From Fibrobacter succinogenes (GTDB lineage: Bacteria > Fibrobacterota > Fibrobacteria > Fibrobacterales > Fibrobacteraceae): DNA of 64,000 nt. The stretch lies in NCBI GenBank assembly GCA_902800345.1, contig CADCDO010000007.1, positions 1 through 64,000 on the forward strand, read 5' to 3'. This document shows positions 42,901 to 51,539 of this stretch, in pieces. Position 1 is the stretch's first letter. Each line of letters starts with the position of its first letter. The position numbers and the translations under genes were made by a program. The notes under the pieces were generated by a model. It saw nothing but the letters and a program-made list of their open reading frames with translations. It was not told where the DNA came from and made no database searches.

Positions 42901-44027
42901 AGCCCTTATTCGAACATGTCCGATATATCCGATTAAGAAAGTACGGATTCATCCTTCCTAAGATTCTGAAGATTTTCAAAAAATCGCTCCCATTAAAAAT
43001 CACTGCTGACGGAAAGACGATTGCTTTTCCAAGCGCGTTCATTATAAGTAAAAAGGCTAGCAAAACAGAACCTGGATGCTGGATTGTATCAAAGAATTCC
43101 ACGCCACCCTATTTTAAGGCCTCCAACGATTACTTTGAAACACATCCATCCCTATCGATGGCAGGAATTAGCTATGCTCCAGTTATAGACGAAATAATCA
43201 TAAAAAGCAAGAAACCAGGATCCACATACAAAACAAAAAACCAACGTGTTTTTGTTCTAGACAACACAAGCGTTTTCGGCGATATCGCCCCTTGCCAAAA
43301 ATGGATTGCAGATATCAAAATAAATGACATCAGCCAAGACACGCACATTTTCGAATATCGTCTCGGTGAAGACTATAAAAAATTTGTAAAAGACCATGAA
43401 TACACATTCGAAATGGAATTCGATCTAAACAAGTATTTCCAGGCAGAAGACAAGGATAAAGTAAAATTCGCAACTATTTCATGCAAAGAAAAGACGGACG
43501 TACCTAATTCAAATTACATCATTAAAAAGACAACATACAGACCTGGGCATATAAACACCGCAGACTCCAACAGGCCATTCTATCTACTCGATATTATTCA
43601 GGATTTACAACCTAAAACAGACACTGACGAAAATACCGAGCAAAAGCCAAAACAGTCCACCATTTCAAGCATCAAGGCTTTCATCCAGGGAGCGAACGCT
43701 CGCGTTGACATTTACCGCAAGGACGATGGCATCAACATCGGACGCGTGACTAAAGAGAAAACGAACGAACAATTTAGGGTTGCAAAACCTGGTGACAAAA
43801 TCAAGCTCAAGGTGTCTTGGCTGAACGCTACAGACAAGGAAATTACCTATACCGTTGCGTTCTGCATAGACGACAAACTTGCCTGCGTCTGCTGCTTTAA
43901 CAAAAATCCCGGCGATGAAGGCTACAAGGTATATGATTTAGGCCAAATACCTGCAGGTGCAAAGAAAATATCGGCACACGTTTTCCAAAACTACGTCCAA
44001 CAACACAGCGTCGAAATCAAACTTTAA
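39996..44027 (+). CDS. 1343-residue orphan protein of unknown function
   Basis: No family is recognised. The product has no signal peptide or membrane segment. A Lys/Glu-rich helical stretch (about residues 445-485) separates an N-terminal half from a middle region, where IKIDYVYSDFEIMR (about 570-583) is an acidic motif of the kind seen in TIM-barrel glycosidases, and SSCVIPSMHALNYQ and NHHQHGEEF (about 728-752) are His-rich. The last 130 residues look like an immunoglobulin-like beta domain (VDIYRKDDG, KIKLKVSWLNATDKEITYTV). AGGA precedes the ATG at 39996. AT-rich composition matches the island. A large toxin-like or carbohydrate-active protein is possible. Confidence 0.7.
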   Translation: MQLQLPTSNKKPIDLLHSRFPFLSKIPTIKSLEELGTTKNKDLPPIHYIKDYLFNSTGEFYKSVNASAPYYLYFFEVPQNIQKIIITKNDIGGTTNSTIKKWPSGGFFYANDKNEFFGNQNQKNFEVKFKSEEADPLVSGINCYRLDLSYIVNDFISINDYSASCNEFKVPKDFAEAKLENTKLLFAVPSKYTPDEVKEKLKVEAHSYNTQNTYYFDELPIAEAIYEGEPLSKSKISFGKLFHGSNKCKFNCIWAPQPPRRLINRGCSFFEYTALCLSPISKDFIGLPHIVDPLYNFWRGRFFNKLKKIKNCEIIGKIKLLVPVYRRVNDKRDVFIWNQPHLVKPEFFRTDKVKDSDPKLNFYTRHTLYPNLFDSYSLEDIYKSIDCFDYITPENAARKIARALYIQPRGRRSVSIEGGALKLLLGGAIELADRTKAVKDTVSPPENDSEEEKAAYDQRVKEAKEKFAKDQRKAKQIKNILCSMVYFDKKNDETKEDCLNGEGYLFYDAPIHYEHPKIKINGNDTRKNLTELCIQRLEKLYGKYKSPISGCEAIKDLLSKIFQEFKRYNIKIDYVYSDFEIMRNTAKEIRSSNRVYNIDKDNDRNTQDLSKASSYQIWQSIWQSLNKLHNDPPQGYKDILFELQKRGFLPYNCTKEDHCELNEVLSCAHSTLTDRSSSNGYNDSSTYEQRRNINIWDCVMMEYTADWFNKYLVEPVRECSSCVIPSMHALNYQAGHINHHQHGEEFETYLGGSINLVSNMRSNPCLYTLKTGVFDKDSMDNWKTYIPEITPFSRILFYVNNVRAARLSNPCIGVHPFISTQYTWNNDVAERKKDTTEISDKLLDKVQESYPYYKEMLIHMWMCNPEITYAYPHYDNDAKNIQKVLKATPSSKTASFETYNKLDYFRDVFGDIQDTIKELDNVLKPRCKSNVLINSIVPENSPFIVSGWKIGSYYVYRLTINNENLKDDEPLFEHVRYIRLRKYGFILPKILKIFKKSLPLKITADGKTIAFPSAFIISKKASKTEPGCWIVSKNSTPPYFKASNDYFETHPSLSMAGISYAPVIDEIIIKSKKPGSTYKTKNQRVFVLDNTSVFGDIAPCQKWIADIKINDISQDTHIFEYRLGEDYKKFVKDHEYTFEMEFDLNKYFQAEDKDKVKFATISCKEKTDVPNSNYIIKKTTYRPGHINTADSNRPFYLLDIIQDLQPKTDTDENTEQKPKQSTISSIKAFIQGANARVDIYRKDDGINIGRVTKEKTNEQFRVAKPGDKIKLKVSWLNATDKEITYTVAFCIDDKLACVCCFNKNPGDEGYKVYDLGQIPAGAKKISAHVFQNYVQQHSVEIKL

Positions 44028-44050
44028 TCCACATAAGCGTCATGAAACAA

Positions 44051-44072
44051 GCCTAGCCCTTAAGGGCTAGGC
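44051..44072. terminator. Bidirectional terminator between convergent genes
   Basis: GCCTAGCCC (44051-44059) pairs with GGGCTAGGC (44064-44072) around TTAA, with A-rich sequence before and TTTCTTTCT after. Confidence 0.85.
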
Positions 44073-44079
44073 TTTCTTT

Positions 44080-45045
44080 CTATTTACAAGGACAAGAACA
44101 AGACTCATTTTCCCTAAAAACGGCAACACATTCCATGTTCGTGTCTGCCATAGTTATCGTTTTTACAGCACGTATTTTATCCGTTGTTATTCTTGACGAT
44201 TTGCGTCCATAAGCACTTTGGGTAATAGTCCAACAATAAAAATAATAACCTTCTTTGGGCACTGCCTTTAAAGTGATTTGAGTCCCTTTTTCACAAGGTT
44301 GCCTTCCAGCTGGAGTCACACTTCCATAATCATCATTATTGCTCTTGACGGTCAGAAAAAGTTGTCTAAATATAGCGCAATACTCCATATCGTCACGCCC
44401 TACATATGCAGACAATCGATTTCCACACCCTTTTTTTCGTTCAACAATCTTTCTTTTTTTTGTTGTTTTATTATAACTTTCCCATTCAATAAAACTATAG
44501 CCTTCTCTAGGTCTTGGATAAAAATAGGCCGTAATTCCCGTCTCATACATCCGTGTTCCTGACGGAAATACATCTCCATATCTAAGATTATCGCTGTAGA
44601 CCGTCAACGTAGCAACATGCTGCCCCGGAGCTGGCAAAACGCCTATATCGGGCAATTCAATTTTACACCTCGGAATTTTTGCATTTTTTTCTGACGCGTA
44701 ATGATCTACCGTTGTCGGATGCCGGTAAAGGATATCGTCTACATAAACTTTCGTTGTTTTCGCTAGAGCGAATCCCTTTTTGACATGAATTATTACGGAT
44801 ACAGAAAATTTTTGATTAAGTTTCGCTACACCCGTATAAGGAGTCGAATCACCTTCGAGTATAAAAGATGGTGTACCGACTTCCACTTGTCCAGAAGGAT
44901 CCTGAATTGTCTTGGGGATTGCATCACCACAATAAATTGGTCCCATAACAAGCCTCAATTCAGTAATTATCACATCATTTTGAGGAGAACTCGCCCCCCT
45001 TCCCTTAACTACAGTAAAATTCGAGTTTCTTCTTCTTTCTGCCAT
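44080..45045 (-). CDS. InlB B-type repeat protein without signal peptide
   Basis: The 321-residue protein ends in two Listeria-Bacteroides (InlB B) type repeats: about 165-230 (FPSGTRMYETGITAYFYPRPREGYSFIEW to CAIFR) and about 232-315 (YGSVTPAG, GTQITLKAVPKEGYYFYCW to CVAVFRE). The N-terminal 160 residues are beta-rich and not recognised. Such repeats are usually on secreted surface proteins, but here the N-terminus is MAERRRNSNF with no signal peptide. The C-terminus is CSCPCK. It converges with the 1343-residue gene and may belong to the same accessory set. Confidence 0.65.
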   Translation of the reverse strand: MAERRRNSNFTVVKGRGASSPQNDVIITELRLVMGPIYCGDAIPKTIQDPSGQVEVGTPSFILEGDSTPYTGVAKLNQKFSVSVIIHVKKGFALAKTTKVYVDDILYRHPTTVDHYASEKNAKIPRCKIELPDIGVLPAPGQHVATLTVYSDNLRYGDVFPSGTRMYETGITAYFYPRPREGYSFIEWESYNKTTKKRKIVERKKGCGNRLSAYVGRDDMEYCAIFRQLFLTVKSNNDDYGSVTPAGRQPCEKGTQITLKAVPKEGYYFYCWTITQSAYGRKSSRITTDKIRAVKTITMADTNMECVAVFRENESCSCPCK

Positions 45046-45104
45046 TTTTTTCCTTTTTGTATAAATAGAGGAACACTTTAAAAATTCTTTTTTTGAATCA
45101 CCTT

Positions 45105-47348
45105 CTACCCCGCTTTCACAGCGATTTCAGGTTCCTTTTCTCCGGACTCTCCCGATTCGGTCTGAGAGATTTTTGTTCTTTCATCGTAGAGTTTTCTGGA
45201 TATGTGCGTAAACGCTTCGACAACATCCGGATCAAAATGCTTTCCGGCACCTTCGGTGATTATCGCCATAGCCTTTTCGTAGCTGAAGCCCTTCTTATAA
45301 ATACGTTCTGCAATCAATGCGTCGAATACGTCGGCCACCGCCATGATTCTTGCGGAAAGCGGAATCTTCTCGCCCTTGAGACGTTCCGGATATCCCGTTC
45401 CGTCCCACTTTTCGTGATGGTATTTCGCCATTTCGATGGATTCGGTCAGATAATCAGGATCAAAAGCGCCCTTTGCATCATCAACGATTTTTTGGAGGAT
45501 TTTTCCGCCTTCGGTCGTATGGCTCTTCATGATGGCATATTCGTCATCGGTGAGTTTACCGTTCTTGTTCAAGATTAAATCCGAGACGGCGATTTTGCCG
45601 ATATCATGGAGCGGTGCAGCTCGTTTGAGTTTGTTGACATAGGCATCCGTGAGAACACCCTTGAACTTTCCTTCGACTTGTAGTTCGCGAGCTACGGCTT
45701 CCACGTACTCAGCGGTTTTCTTGATATGATCGCCGGTACATTTGTCTCGCGCTTCGACCATTTCGGCAAATTCCATAATGATAACTTCTTGCATGCGCTG
45801 GATACGCTTCCCTTGTTCCTGCACTTTCCACATGAAGTTATACGTATCGCGGGACATCGTGCAGACGTCTTCGTACAATTTTCCAATTTCATCGTGATTG
45901 AGTATATCAAGGCCAACCAATTTGTCAACAGACATCTTGATTCTTCCGAGATCCATCTCCCCATCTTCAAATTCGCTTGCAATCATCGTATTCGTCGCAA
46001 TTCTGAACACGGCCTGGGACATGTTGTTCAGCGGGGCCACAACCCTTCGTTTCACAAGTTCGACAACAACACACATGATAAGGATAGAAAGCCCAAAGAA
46101 CAACGAAAGCAGCTTGATAAAGAATACAGCCTCGTCGGTCTTGATGGTTTCCATCGCGATATCGACACCAACATAAGCGACGGTTTTTCCCGCAGCATTC
46201 TTGAGCGGTTTATAAACCATGAAAAGCCAGCCATATATGTCGTTCGAAATAATCGGCTCAATTTCCTCACCGGCCAAAAGATTCGGCAGGTAAGCTTTAT
46301 AAGCCGGGTCGAAAGTAATCTTTTTTCCTGGAGGTTCACCGGGATAGTCGTCGGAGTCGAGATCAAATATCACGACGACTCCATCTGGCAAGAACTTATA
46401 GACATAGAGGAACTTTGTCTGAGGAAAACTTTCCCGAATGCGTTCCAGCACCCATTTGGTCCTTGCGTATCCTTCGGCTTCATAACCCTTTGCGATGTAT
46501 TCATCTAATTTTTCGACATCAACGGCGACGGTCGCCGCCTGCGCAGCACCATAGGCGATTTCGGTAAAACTACGGATTGTCTTTTCGCGGTACAAGAAGA
46601 AGCCGATTGCACTGGCCAATGTTCCCAAAAGCACTTCGGTGATAATCATCATGATTATGGCTTTACGCAAAAGCGAATTACTCACCATCGAATTACTAAA
46701 TCCGCGACCAGTCCCCGTCTTGCGCATAAAGATTCGGTTCATCTGGTCCTTATAATTCTGGGAGATAAAATGGAAAATAAAGACTGCCAGAACGACGATG
46801 ATAGTCTTGTCGAAAACGTCAACAACGATATCGGCAAGGAACTGCGATGTAAACAGGCCAAAGCCCATGACGTCATGAAACGCAACAGCGAACGGCGCAG
46901 AAGCGCCCTCACCTAGATTAAGTCCAAACAAGAAATATGTAAAGATCGAACCAAGACCGCCACCGATAATCGCAAACGAGAAGATAACAACCAGAATGCG
47001 CCATGCGTTCTTGAAAAAATTCTTATGGAAAAAAAACGCAGCAAAGATGGCTATCAAAATGCTCAGGACACCGTAATAGGTGGTGACCGGATCGGATATC
47101 CCGTTAATAGCATTCAGCGAAAACCCGACAATAATAGCAGGCAAATAACCACCAAGCATAGCGGTCAGGACAGTTCCCGTACAATCCAGGTACAAAGGAA
47201 GACCAAAGAAAATCGCAAGCTTTGCGGGGATAACGTTCAAAAGAAGCCCAACTACAAGTAGTAATATCACGCTTCGGGAATGGGACCAAAAAGAATTTAG
47301 TCTACAAAGAGCACTATTCAGCCAATTTTTCAAAACATATTTTCTCAT
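45105..47348 (-). CDS. HD-GYP cyclic-di-GMP phosphodiesterase with membrane sensor
   Basis: The product (about 747 residues) has an N-terminal multi-helix membrane domain (about residues 25-195), a membrane-flanked Cache-like periplasmic sensor (about 255-400), a HAMP-like linker and a C-terminal HD-GYP domain (about 520-720). HDIGKI, the HHEKWDGTGYP signature and LSARIMAVADVFDAL are intact, so hydrolysis of cyclic di-GMP is expected. ATG at 47348 is preferred over GTG at 47375, which leaves only a charged lead-in. It could tune the PilZ protein near the pilus genes. No GGDEF protein is in the window. Confidence 0.88.
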   Translation of the reverse strand: MRKYVLKNWLNSALCRLNSFWSHSRSVILLLVVGLLLNVIPAKLAIFFGLPLYLDCTGTVLTAMLGGYLPAIIVGFSLNAINGISDPVTTYYGVLSILIAIFAAFFFHKNFFKNAWRILVVIFSFAIIGGGLGSIFTYFLFGLNLGEGASAPFAVAFHDVMGFGLFTSQFLADIVVDVFDKTIIVVLAVFIFHFISQNYKDQMNRIFMRKTGTGRGFSNSMVSNSLLRKAIIMMIITEVLLGTLASAIGFFLYREKTIRSFTEIAYGAAQAATVAVDVEKLDEYIAKGYEAEGYARTKWVLERIRESFPQTKFLYVYKFLPDGVVVIFDLDSDDYPGEPPGKKITFDPAYKAYLPNLLAGEEIEPIISNDIYGWLFMVYKPLKNAAGKTVAYVGVDIAMETIKTDEAVFFIKLLSLFFGLSILIMCVVVELVKRRVVAPLNNMSQAVFRIATNTMIASEFEDGEMDLGRIKMSVDKLVGLDILNHDEIGKLYEDVCTMSRDTYNFMWKVQEQGKRIQRMQEVIIMEFAEMVEARDKCTGDHIKKTAEYVEAVARELQVEGKFKGVLTDAYVNKLKRAAPLHDIGKIAVSDLILNKNGKLTDDEYAIMKSHTTEGGKILQKIVDDAKGAFDPDYLTESIEMAKYHHEKWDGTGYPERLKGEKIPLSARIMAVADVFDALIAERIYKKGFSYEKAMAIITEGAGKHFDPDVVEAFTHISRKLYDERTKISQTESGESGEKEPEIAVKAG

Positions 47349-47558
47349 ACCCAAAATTTTTCCTTCTTTAGACACTAAAATAAATAAAAAAAGCCCAGTC
47401 CACCCTCGTTAAAATAAAATTAAACCCTAAAAAAGGACCAAACGGCAAAAGCCTAACCCAAATGGATTAGGCAACCAGGCCAAAACGCCCGACAGCACAG
47501 CATACAACTAAAAATCAATAACAAATAACCAATTTCCATTTACTACATTTACCTCACT

Positions 47559-48401
47559 ATGTTCGAATCAATCATCCTCGGCCTGTTGCAGGGCCTCGCC
47601 GAATTTCTCCCCATCTCCAGCTCCGGCCATTTAGTGCTTGGGCACGAACTTTTAGGCATGAACGAAGCAGGCATGTTCTTCGACATCATGCTCCACGCAG
47701 GCACGCTCCTCTCCATCTTCGTGGTGTTCCACAAGAAGATTACGGACATCATCGTGGGCTGCCTCCGCCGCGACAAAGAACAGCTCCGTGAAGCGGGTTT
47801 CATCATCTTGGCGAGCATCCCGACGGCGCTCATCGGCCTCGGCTTCAAGGACGCACTCGAAAGCTTGTTCGAAAATCCGCGCGCCGTCTGCGTTGCAGAA
47901 CTTTTCACCGGCCTTTTGCTTTTCACGTCGCAGTGGGGCCCAACCGGCGCCAAGCACCCGGATAACGAAGGCGTCAAGATGAACTGGTGGCGCGCCCTCG
48001 TGACCGGTACCGTGCAAGGCATCGCTTGCATTCCGGGCATCAGCCGTAGCGGTTCCACCATCAGCGCCATGATGTTCATGGGCGTAAACCGCAAGTACGC
48101 CGGCGAATTCAGCTTCCTCATGAGTATCCCCGCCGTAGGTGGCGCAGCCCTCCTCGATTGCATCAAGTGGATCAAATGCCAAAGCATAACTCCAGAAAAA
48201 GCGCTTCTCGACCCGGAAAAGGCATTGAAATGCGTCGATGCAGGCGGATTCACGCCGGAACTTTTGGTCGGCATGGTTGTCGCATTCGTCTTTGGAATCA
48301 TCGCCCTCAAGTGGCTCATGAACTTTGTACAAAAGGGTAAGTTCCAGCACTTCGCCTGGTACGTCTGGGCAGTCGGCATCTTGGGATTGATTTTCCTTTA
48401 A
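47559..48401 (+). CDS. uppP: Undecaprenyl-diphosphatase UppP (BacA)
   Basis: UppP recycles the undecaprenyl carrier lipid for peptidoglycan and other envelope polymers by dephosphorylating undecaprenyl diphosphate. The 280-residue membrane protein has both family motifs: GLAEFLPISSSGHL (about residues 12-25) and PGISRSGSTI (about 160-169), with about seven or eight helices. Length is normal. No strong ribosome binding site precedes the ATG. A strong terminator follows. Confidence 0.95.
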   Translation: MFESIILGLLQGLAEFLPISSSGHLVLGHELLGMNEAGMFFDIMLHAGTLLSIFVVFHKKITDIIVGCLRRDKEQLREAGFIILASIPTALIGLGFKDALESLFENPRAVCVAELFTGLLLFTSQWGPTGAKHPDNEGVKMNWWRALVTGTVQGIACIPGISRSGSTISAMMFMGVNRKYAGEFSFLMSIPAVGGAALLDCIKWIKCQSITPEKALLDPEKALKCVDAGGFTPELLVGMVVAFVFGIIALKWLMNFVQKGKFQHFAWYVWAVGILGLIFL

Positions 48402-48425
48402 GCATTCAATCTATTGATAAAAAAA

Positions 48426-48453
48426 GGCACACCCAACGGGCGTGCCATTTTTT
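48426..48453 (+). terminator. Terminator of uppP
   Basis: GGCACACCC pairs with GGGCGTGCC around AAC (one A-C mismatch near the middle), followed by ATTTTTT. It may also serve the convergent lipoprotein gene. Confidence 0.85.
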
Positions 48454-48484
48454 ACGCAGCTCCACTTTTACTGTTCGTTTACGC

Positions 48485-49363
48485 CTACGGAAGAGGCACG
48501 ACGATATGCCATTTGCCGTTGTCACACCGATACATCCAATGACCGTCAATTACAACCGAAGAATCAGGCTTGTTGCAAGGGACAGCATCGGGAAGGATTC
48601 CATCCGGGCCATTGCAGTATTTCATGATGCCGAACTTAGTACAAAGTTCATCTTCGCTATACCCACACTTTTCTTTGGAAGTGTCACAGTCTTTCGCCTC
48701 AATCCACATTCCGCTAGCGCACATGTAGAGGGGGCTGTGATTTTTGCAATCCATCTTTAACGTGAAATCAGGCTCATCGCAATTCCATTTGTCGTCGCTT
48801 TCGACATCGGAGATGTGGACGCAACTTCCAGTAGGGACCCAATAATCTTCACACACATACTCTTTCCCGGACTTACAGTCGATAGCACTCTGCGGTCCGT
48901 TTGCATCACAATGCTTAGGCCCACATCCCGGAGCATCGCATGATGTTGGAGCGACGTCCATACATGTTTCTTTAACATCTCTCCAGAAACCGTCACGACA
49001 AACGTAAACATCGTCCGTCTCGCAGTCCGAAGCAGTCGCTCCTTCTTCAGTGCAGATGGGAAGCTGATGACTGACTTGTTCAGACTTGTCAAAATGCGGC
49101 ATGTGGACGCATTCGTCTGTAGATTGCGACGATGCGGGAAGCGATTCGGAACTGGAACTATTTGCAACAACAGAAGAGGAACTTTCGACAACATTGTCGC
49201 TGCTTGACATAGGCTGTTGCTTGGATTCCGATGACGCAACCGCATCACTGCTCGACGCAGGAACACTACTACTGGAGGAGTTCTGCAAATTGCCAAAATC
49301 AACAGGTGCGCTAGAACGATCATCACCGCAAGCAGCAAGACCCCAAACGGCGACCACAGACAA
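48485..49363 (-). CDS. Cysteine-rich lipoprotein with frameshifted signal peptide
   Basis: The open frame (292 residues from TTG at 49363) has a partial lipoprotein signal (VVAVWGLAAC), a Ser-rich linker (about residues 28-82) and about 200 residues with many cysteines spaced as repeated small units (CVHMPHF, CETDDVYVC, CEDYWVPTGSC, CDNGKWHIV). The natural start is probably ATG at 49382 or 49394, but a run of seven As after it puts the start out of frame; six As would give MKKFGLLSVVAVWGLAAC, a perfect type II signal. The mature protein is probably surface-attached, of unknown function. Confidence 0.65.
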   Translation of the reverse strand: MSVVAVWGLAACGDDRSSAPVDFGNLQNSSSSSVPASSSDAVASSESKQQPMSSSDNVVESSSSVVANSSSSESLPASSQSTDECVHMPHFDKSEQVSHQLPICTEEGATASDCETDDVYVCRDGFWRDVKETCMDVAPTSCDAPGCGPKHCDANGPQSAIDCKSGKEYVCEDYWVPTGSCVHISDVESDDKWNCDEPDFTLKMDCKNHSPLYMCASGMWIEAKDCDTSKEKCGYSEDELCTKFGIMKYCNGPDGILPDAVPCNKPDSSVVIDGHWMYRCDNGKWHIVVPLP

Positions 49364-49372
49364 AAGACCAAA

Positions 49373-49379
49373 TTTTTTT
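49373..49379 (-). other. A7 homopolymer at the lipoprotein start (frameshift site)
   Basis: Directly after ATG (49382-49380) on the minus strand is a run of seven As. It shifts the lipoprotein frame by one base; one A fewer restores a full signal peptide. Confidence 0.6.
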
Positions 49380-49394
49380 CATCAGTATATTCAT

Positions 49395-49701
49395 TTATGA
49401 GTTCCTTTTTCTCTTAAAAAATATACTATCGTCATCCCTAAAAATCAAGTATTTCATGCAACAAAATTTAAGATTTTTTGCAAATTTCGACATTTTTTAA
49501 GCGTATTTTTATTTAATTTTATACATATGCAACAATCCGTAGCATAAAGGATTTTATGGGAGCATCAAAAAATTACGACATTTATCATTTATTACAAATT
49601 CAAAAAAAAAATGCAAATTTATACTCCGAAATTTCATTTTTTTGTACTTTGCCCGTGTATTTGGGATCGTCGATAAAACAAATCCATTCCGATGAGGATA
49701 T
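49395..49701. other. AT-rich divergent intergenic region
   Basis: No gene was seen between two divergent lipoprotein genes. It is strongly AT-rich with long A and T runs (for example near 49590-49610). Ribosome binding sites of both neighbours are at its ends (AGGA before 49394; GAGGATAT before 49702). Confidence 0.5.
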
Positions 49702-51495
49702 ATGCATAAAAAACTCTTGACTAAAACACTTCTCCTTTCAGCCACCTTTTTTGCAGCTTGCGGCAATGACAATTCCACGATTCCCAGTTCCAACGAGCTT
49801 CCCAACGAAGTCGCAGACATGAACGAACTCGGGACATACAACTGCGACTTCGGCATCATCGGCAGAAAAGTCTATGTCAAAGACATCGCCCTAAACTATG
49901 AATGCGATGGCGACCATTGGTTCAAATCGTACGATCAGGTAAAATCCAGTTCTTCGCTCCAGAAACCGGAATCTTCCAGCAACGCTGCATCTAGCTCGTC
50001 CGTCAACAAATCACCCTCATCCAGCAGCAACAAGCAATCATCCAGCAGCATAAAGCCGATTTCGTCCAGCAATAACGCGCAATCGTCCAGCAGCATTGCA
50101 TCAAGTTCATCAACAGCACCGGTAGGTTGCCAAACATGCGAATATGGCACATTGACAGACGAACGAGACGGCCAGACCTACAAGACCGTAAAAATCGGAG
50201 ACCAAGTCTGGATGGCCGAAAATCTGAACTACAACTACGACTGGGGTTCAGCCAAAAGTTTCTGCTACGAAGATAAATCCACCAACTGCAACCAATATGG
50301 ACGACTTTACACCTGGAGCGCCGTCATGGACAGTGCCGGATTATTCTCGACCAATGGAATGGGATGCGGAAACAAGAAAGAATGTTCCCCCAAATATCCA
50401 ATCCAAGGCGTATGCCCTGAAGGATGGCATGTTCCCAGCAAGGAAGAGCTCGTCACCCTACTCGAAGCTGTTGGCGGTGTACAAAACAAGGATAAAGATT
50501 GGCAGTGGGAAAACTCCGGTCTCATGCTGAAATCCACTAGCGAATGGGAGAGCTACCTCCAACAAAGCGGCAACGGAACAGACGCTTTCGGTTTTTCCGC
50601 ACTTCCTGCAGGTTATTGGGCCTACCCATTGGATTTAGGCAACAGAAAATCATACCTCATGGGAGAAGAAACCAAGTTTGCAAGTTCTACACAGGATGAT
50701 AGATCTAATGACCATGCATTCTTCATGACTCTAGGAACAGACAACCTTGCGGAAATGTACAGCAGTTCCAAAACAGATGCAAATTCTATCCGCTGTCTCA
50801 AGGGTGAAGGGAAATTGATTGGAACCGGCAAAATGAAGGATGAACGCGACGGACAAGTTTACAGAACCATAAAAATCGGCAATCAGGTTTGGATGGCTCA
50901 AAACTTGAACTATGCTTACAAGGAACCCACGGCAACCGAGGATTCTTCCAGTTTCTGCTACGAAGGCAACCCCGCCAACTGCACTATTTTCGGTCGTCTT
51001 TACTTGTGGAGCGCAGCGATGGACAGCATTGGCAAATTCTCAACCAACGGAAAGGGATGCGGTTACGGAGCAAGCTGTGCTCCGAGCTATCCTGTTCGAG
51101 GCGTTTGCCCGCAGGGCTGGCACATGCCCAACAGGGACGAAATAGTTACTTTACTAGAAACCGTCGGTGGAAAGCAAAATGAAGGAAGCAATTGGCAATG
51201 GGACAATGCAGGAACAAACCTGAAATCCAATGGCGGATGGGACAAATTCAACTTGGATAATGGCAACGGCACCGATGAATTCGGATTTTCCGCAATTCCT
51301 GCAGGAATCCGGGAATATACCGGAAAATACTTCGACTTAGGCGAAGAATTCAACATCATGACTTCTTCATTAAGCAAGAAGACCGGCAGCGACTCCTACT
51401 ACTTAAGTTTGTCCAATCACGTAAGTTATGCAAGCATTTACAGCGGTTCCAGCGTTGACGCTCACTCAGTCCGCTGCATAATGGACGGGGAGTGA
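49702..51495 (+). CDS. FISUMP-domain lipoprotein, two domains
   Basis: The 597-residue protein has a lipoprotein signal (FFAAC, lipid-attached Cys at about residue 20), a unique N-terminal region, a Ser/Asn/Lys-rich linker (about 77-137) and two FISUMP domains (about 145-365 and 370-597). Each has the DERDGQ-Y-T-KIG-QVWMA-NLNY opening, an FCYE-NC-GRLY-WSA middle, a CPEGWH-P segment and a terminal S-RC motif. FISUMP proteins are a large paralogous group in Fibrobacter, probably surface-exposed; their function is unknown. The GAGGATAT site precedes the ATG. Confidence 0.9.
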   Translation: MHKKLLTKTLLLSATFFAACGNDNSTIPSSNELPNEVADMNELGTYNCDFGIIGRKVYVKDIALNYECDGDHWFKSYDQVKSSSSLQKPESSSNAASSSSVNKSPSSSSNKQSSSSIKPISSSNNAQSSSSIASSSSTAPVGCQTCEYGTLTDERDGQTYKTVKIGDQVWMAENLNYNYDWGSAKSFCYEDKSTNCNQYGRLYTWSAVMDSAGLFSTNGMGCGNKKECSPKYPIQGVCPEGWHVPSKEELVTLLEAVGGVQNKDKDWQWENSGLMLKSTSEWESYLQQSGNGTDAFGFSALPAGYWAYPLDLGNRKSYLMGEETKFASSTQDDRSNDHAFFMTLGTDNLAEMYSSSKTDANSIRCLKGEGKLIGTGKMKDERDGQVYRTIKIGNQVWMAQNLNYAYKEPTATEDSSSFCYEGNPANCTIFGRLYLWSAAMDSIGKFSTNGKGCGYGASCAPSYPVRGVCPQGWHMPNRDEIVTLLETVGGKQNEGSNWQWDNAGTNLKSNGGWDKFNLDNGNGTDEFGFSAIPAGIREYTGKYFDLGEEFNIMTSSLSKKTGSDSYYLSLSNHVSYASIYSGSSVDAHSVRCIMDGE

Positions 51496-51539
51496 GTCAT
51501 TACTTCAATTTCGTAGAAGCGTTGACGACATTAATGTCG

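Noticed and set aside
35253-45045. Complete type VI or extracellular contractile injection system
   Set aside because: Cargo-like proteins are present, but no sheath, tube, baseplate, spike or AAA+ unfoldase genes are in the window.
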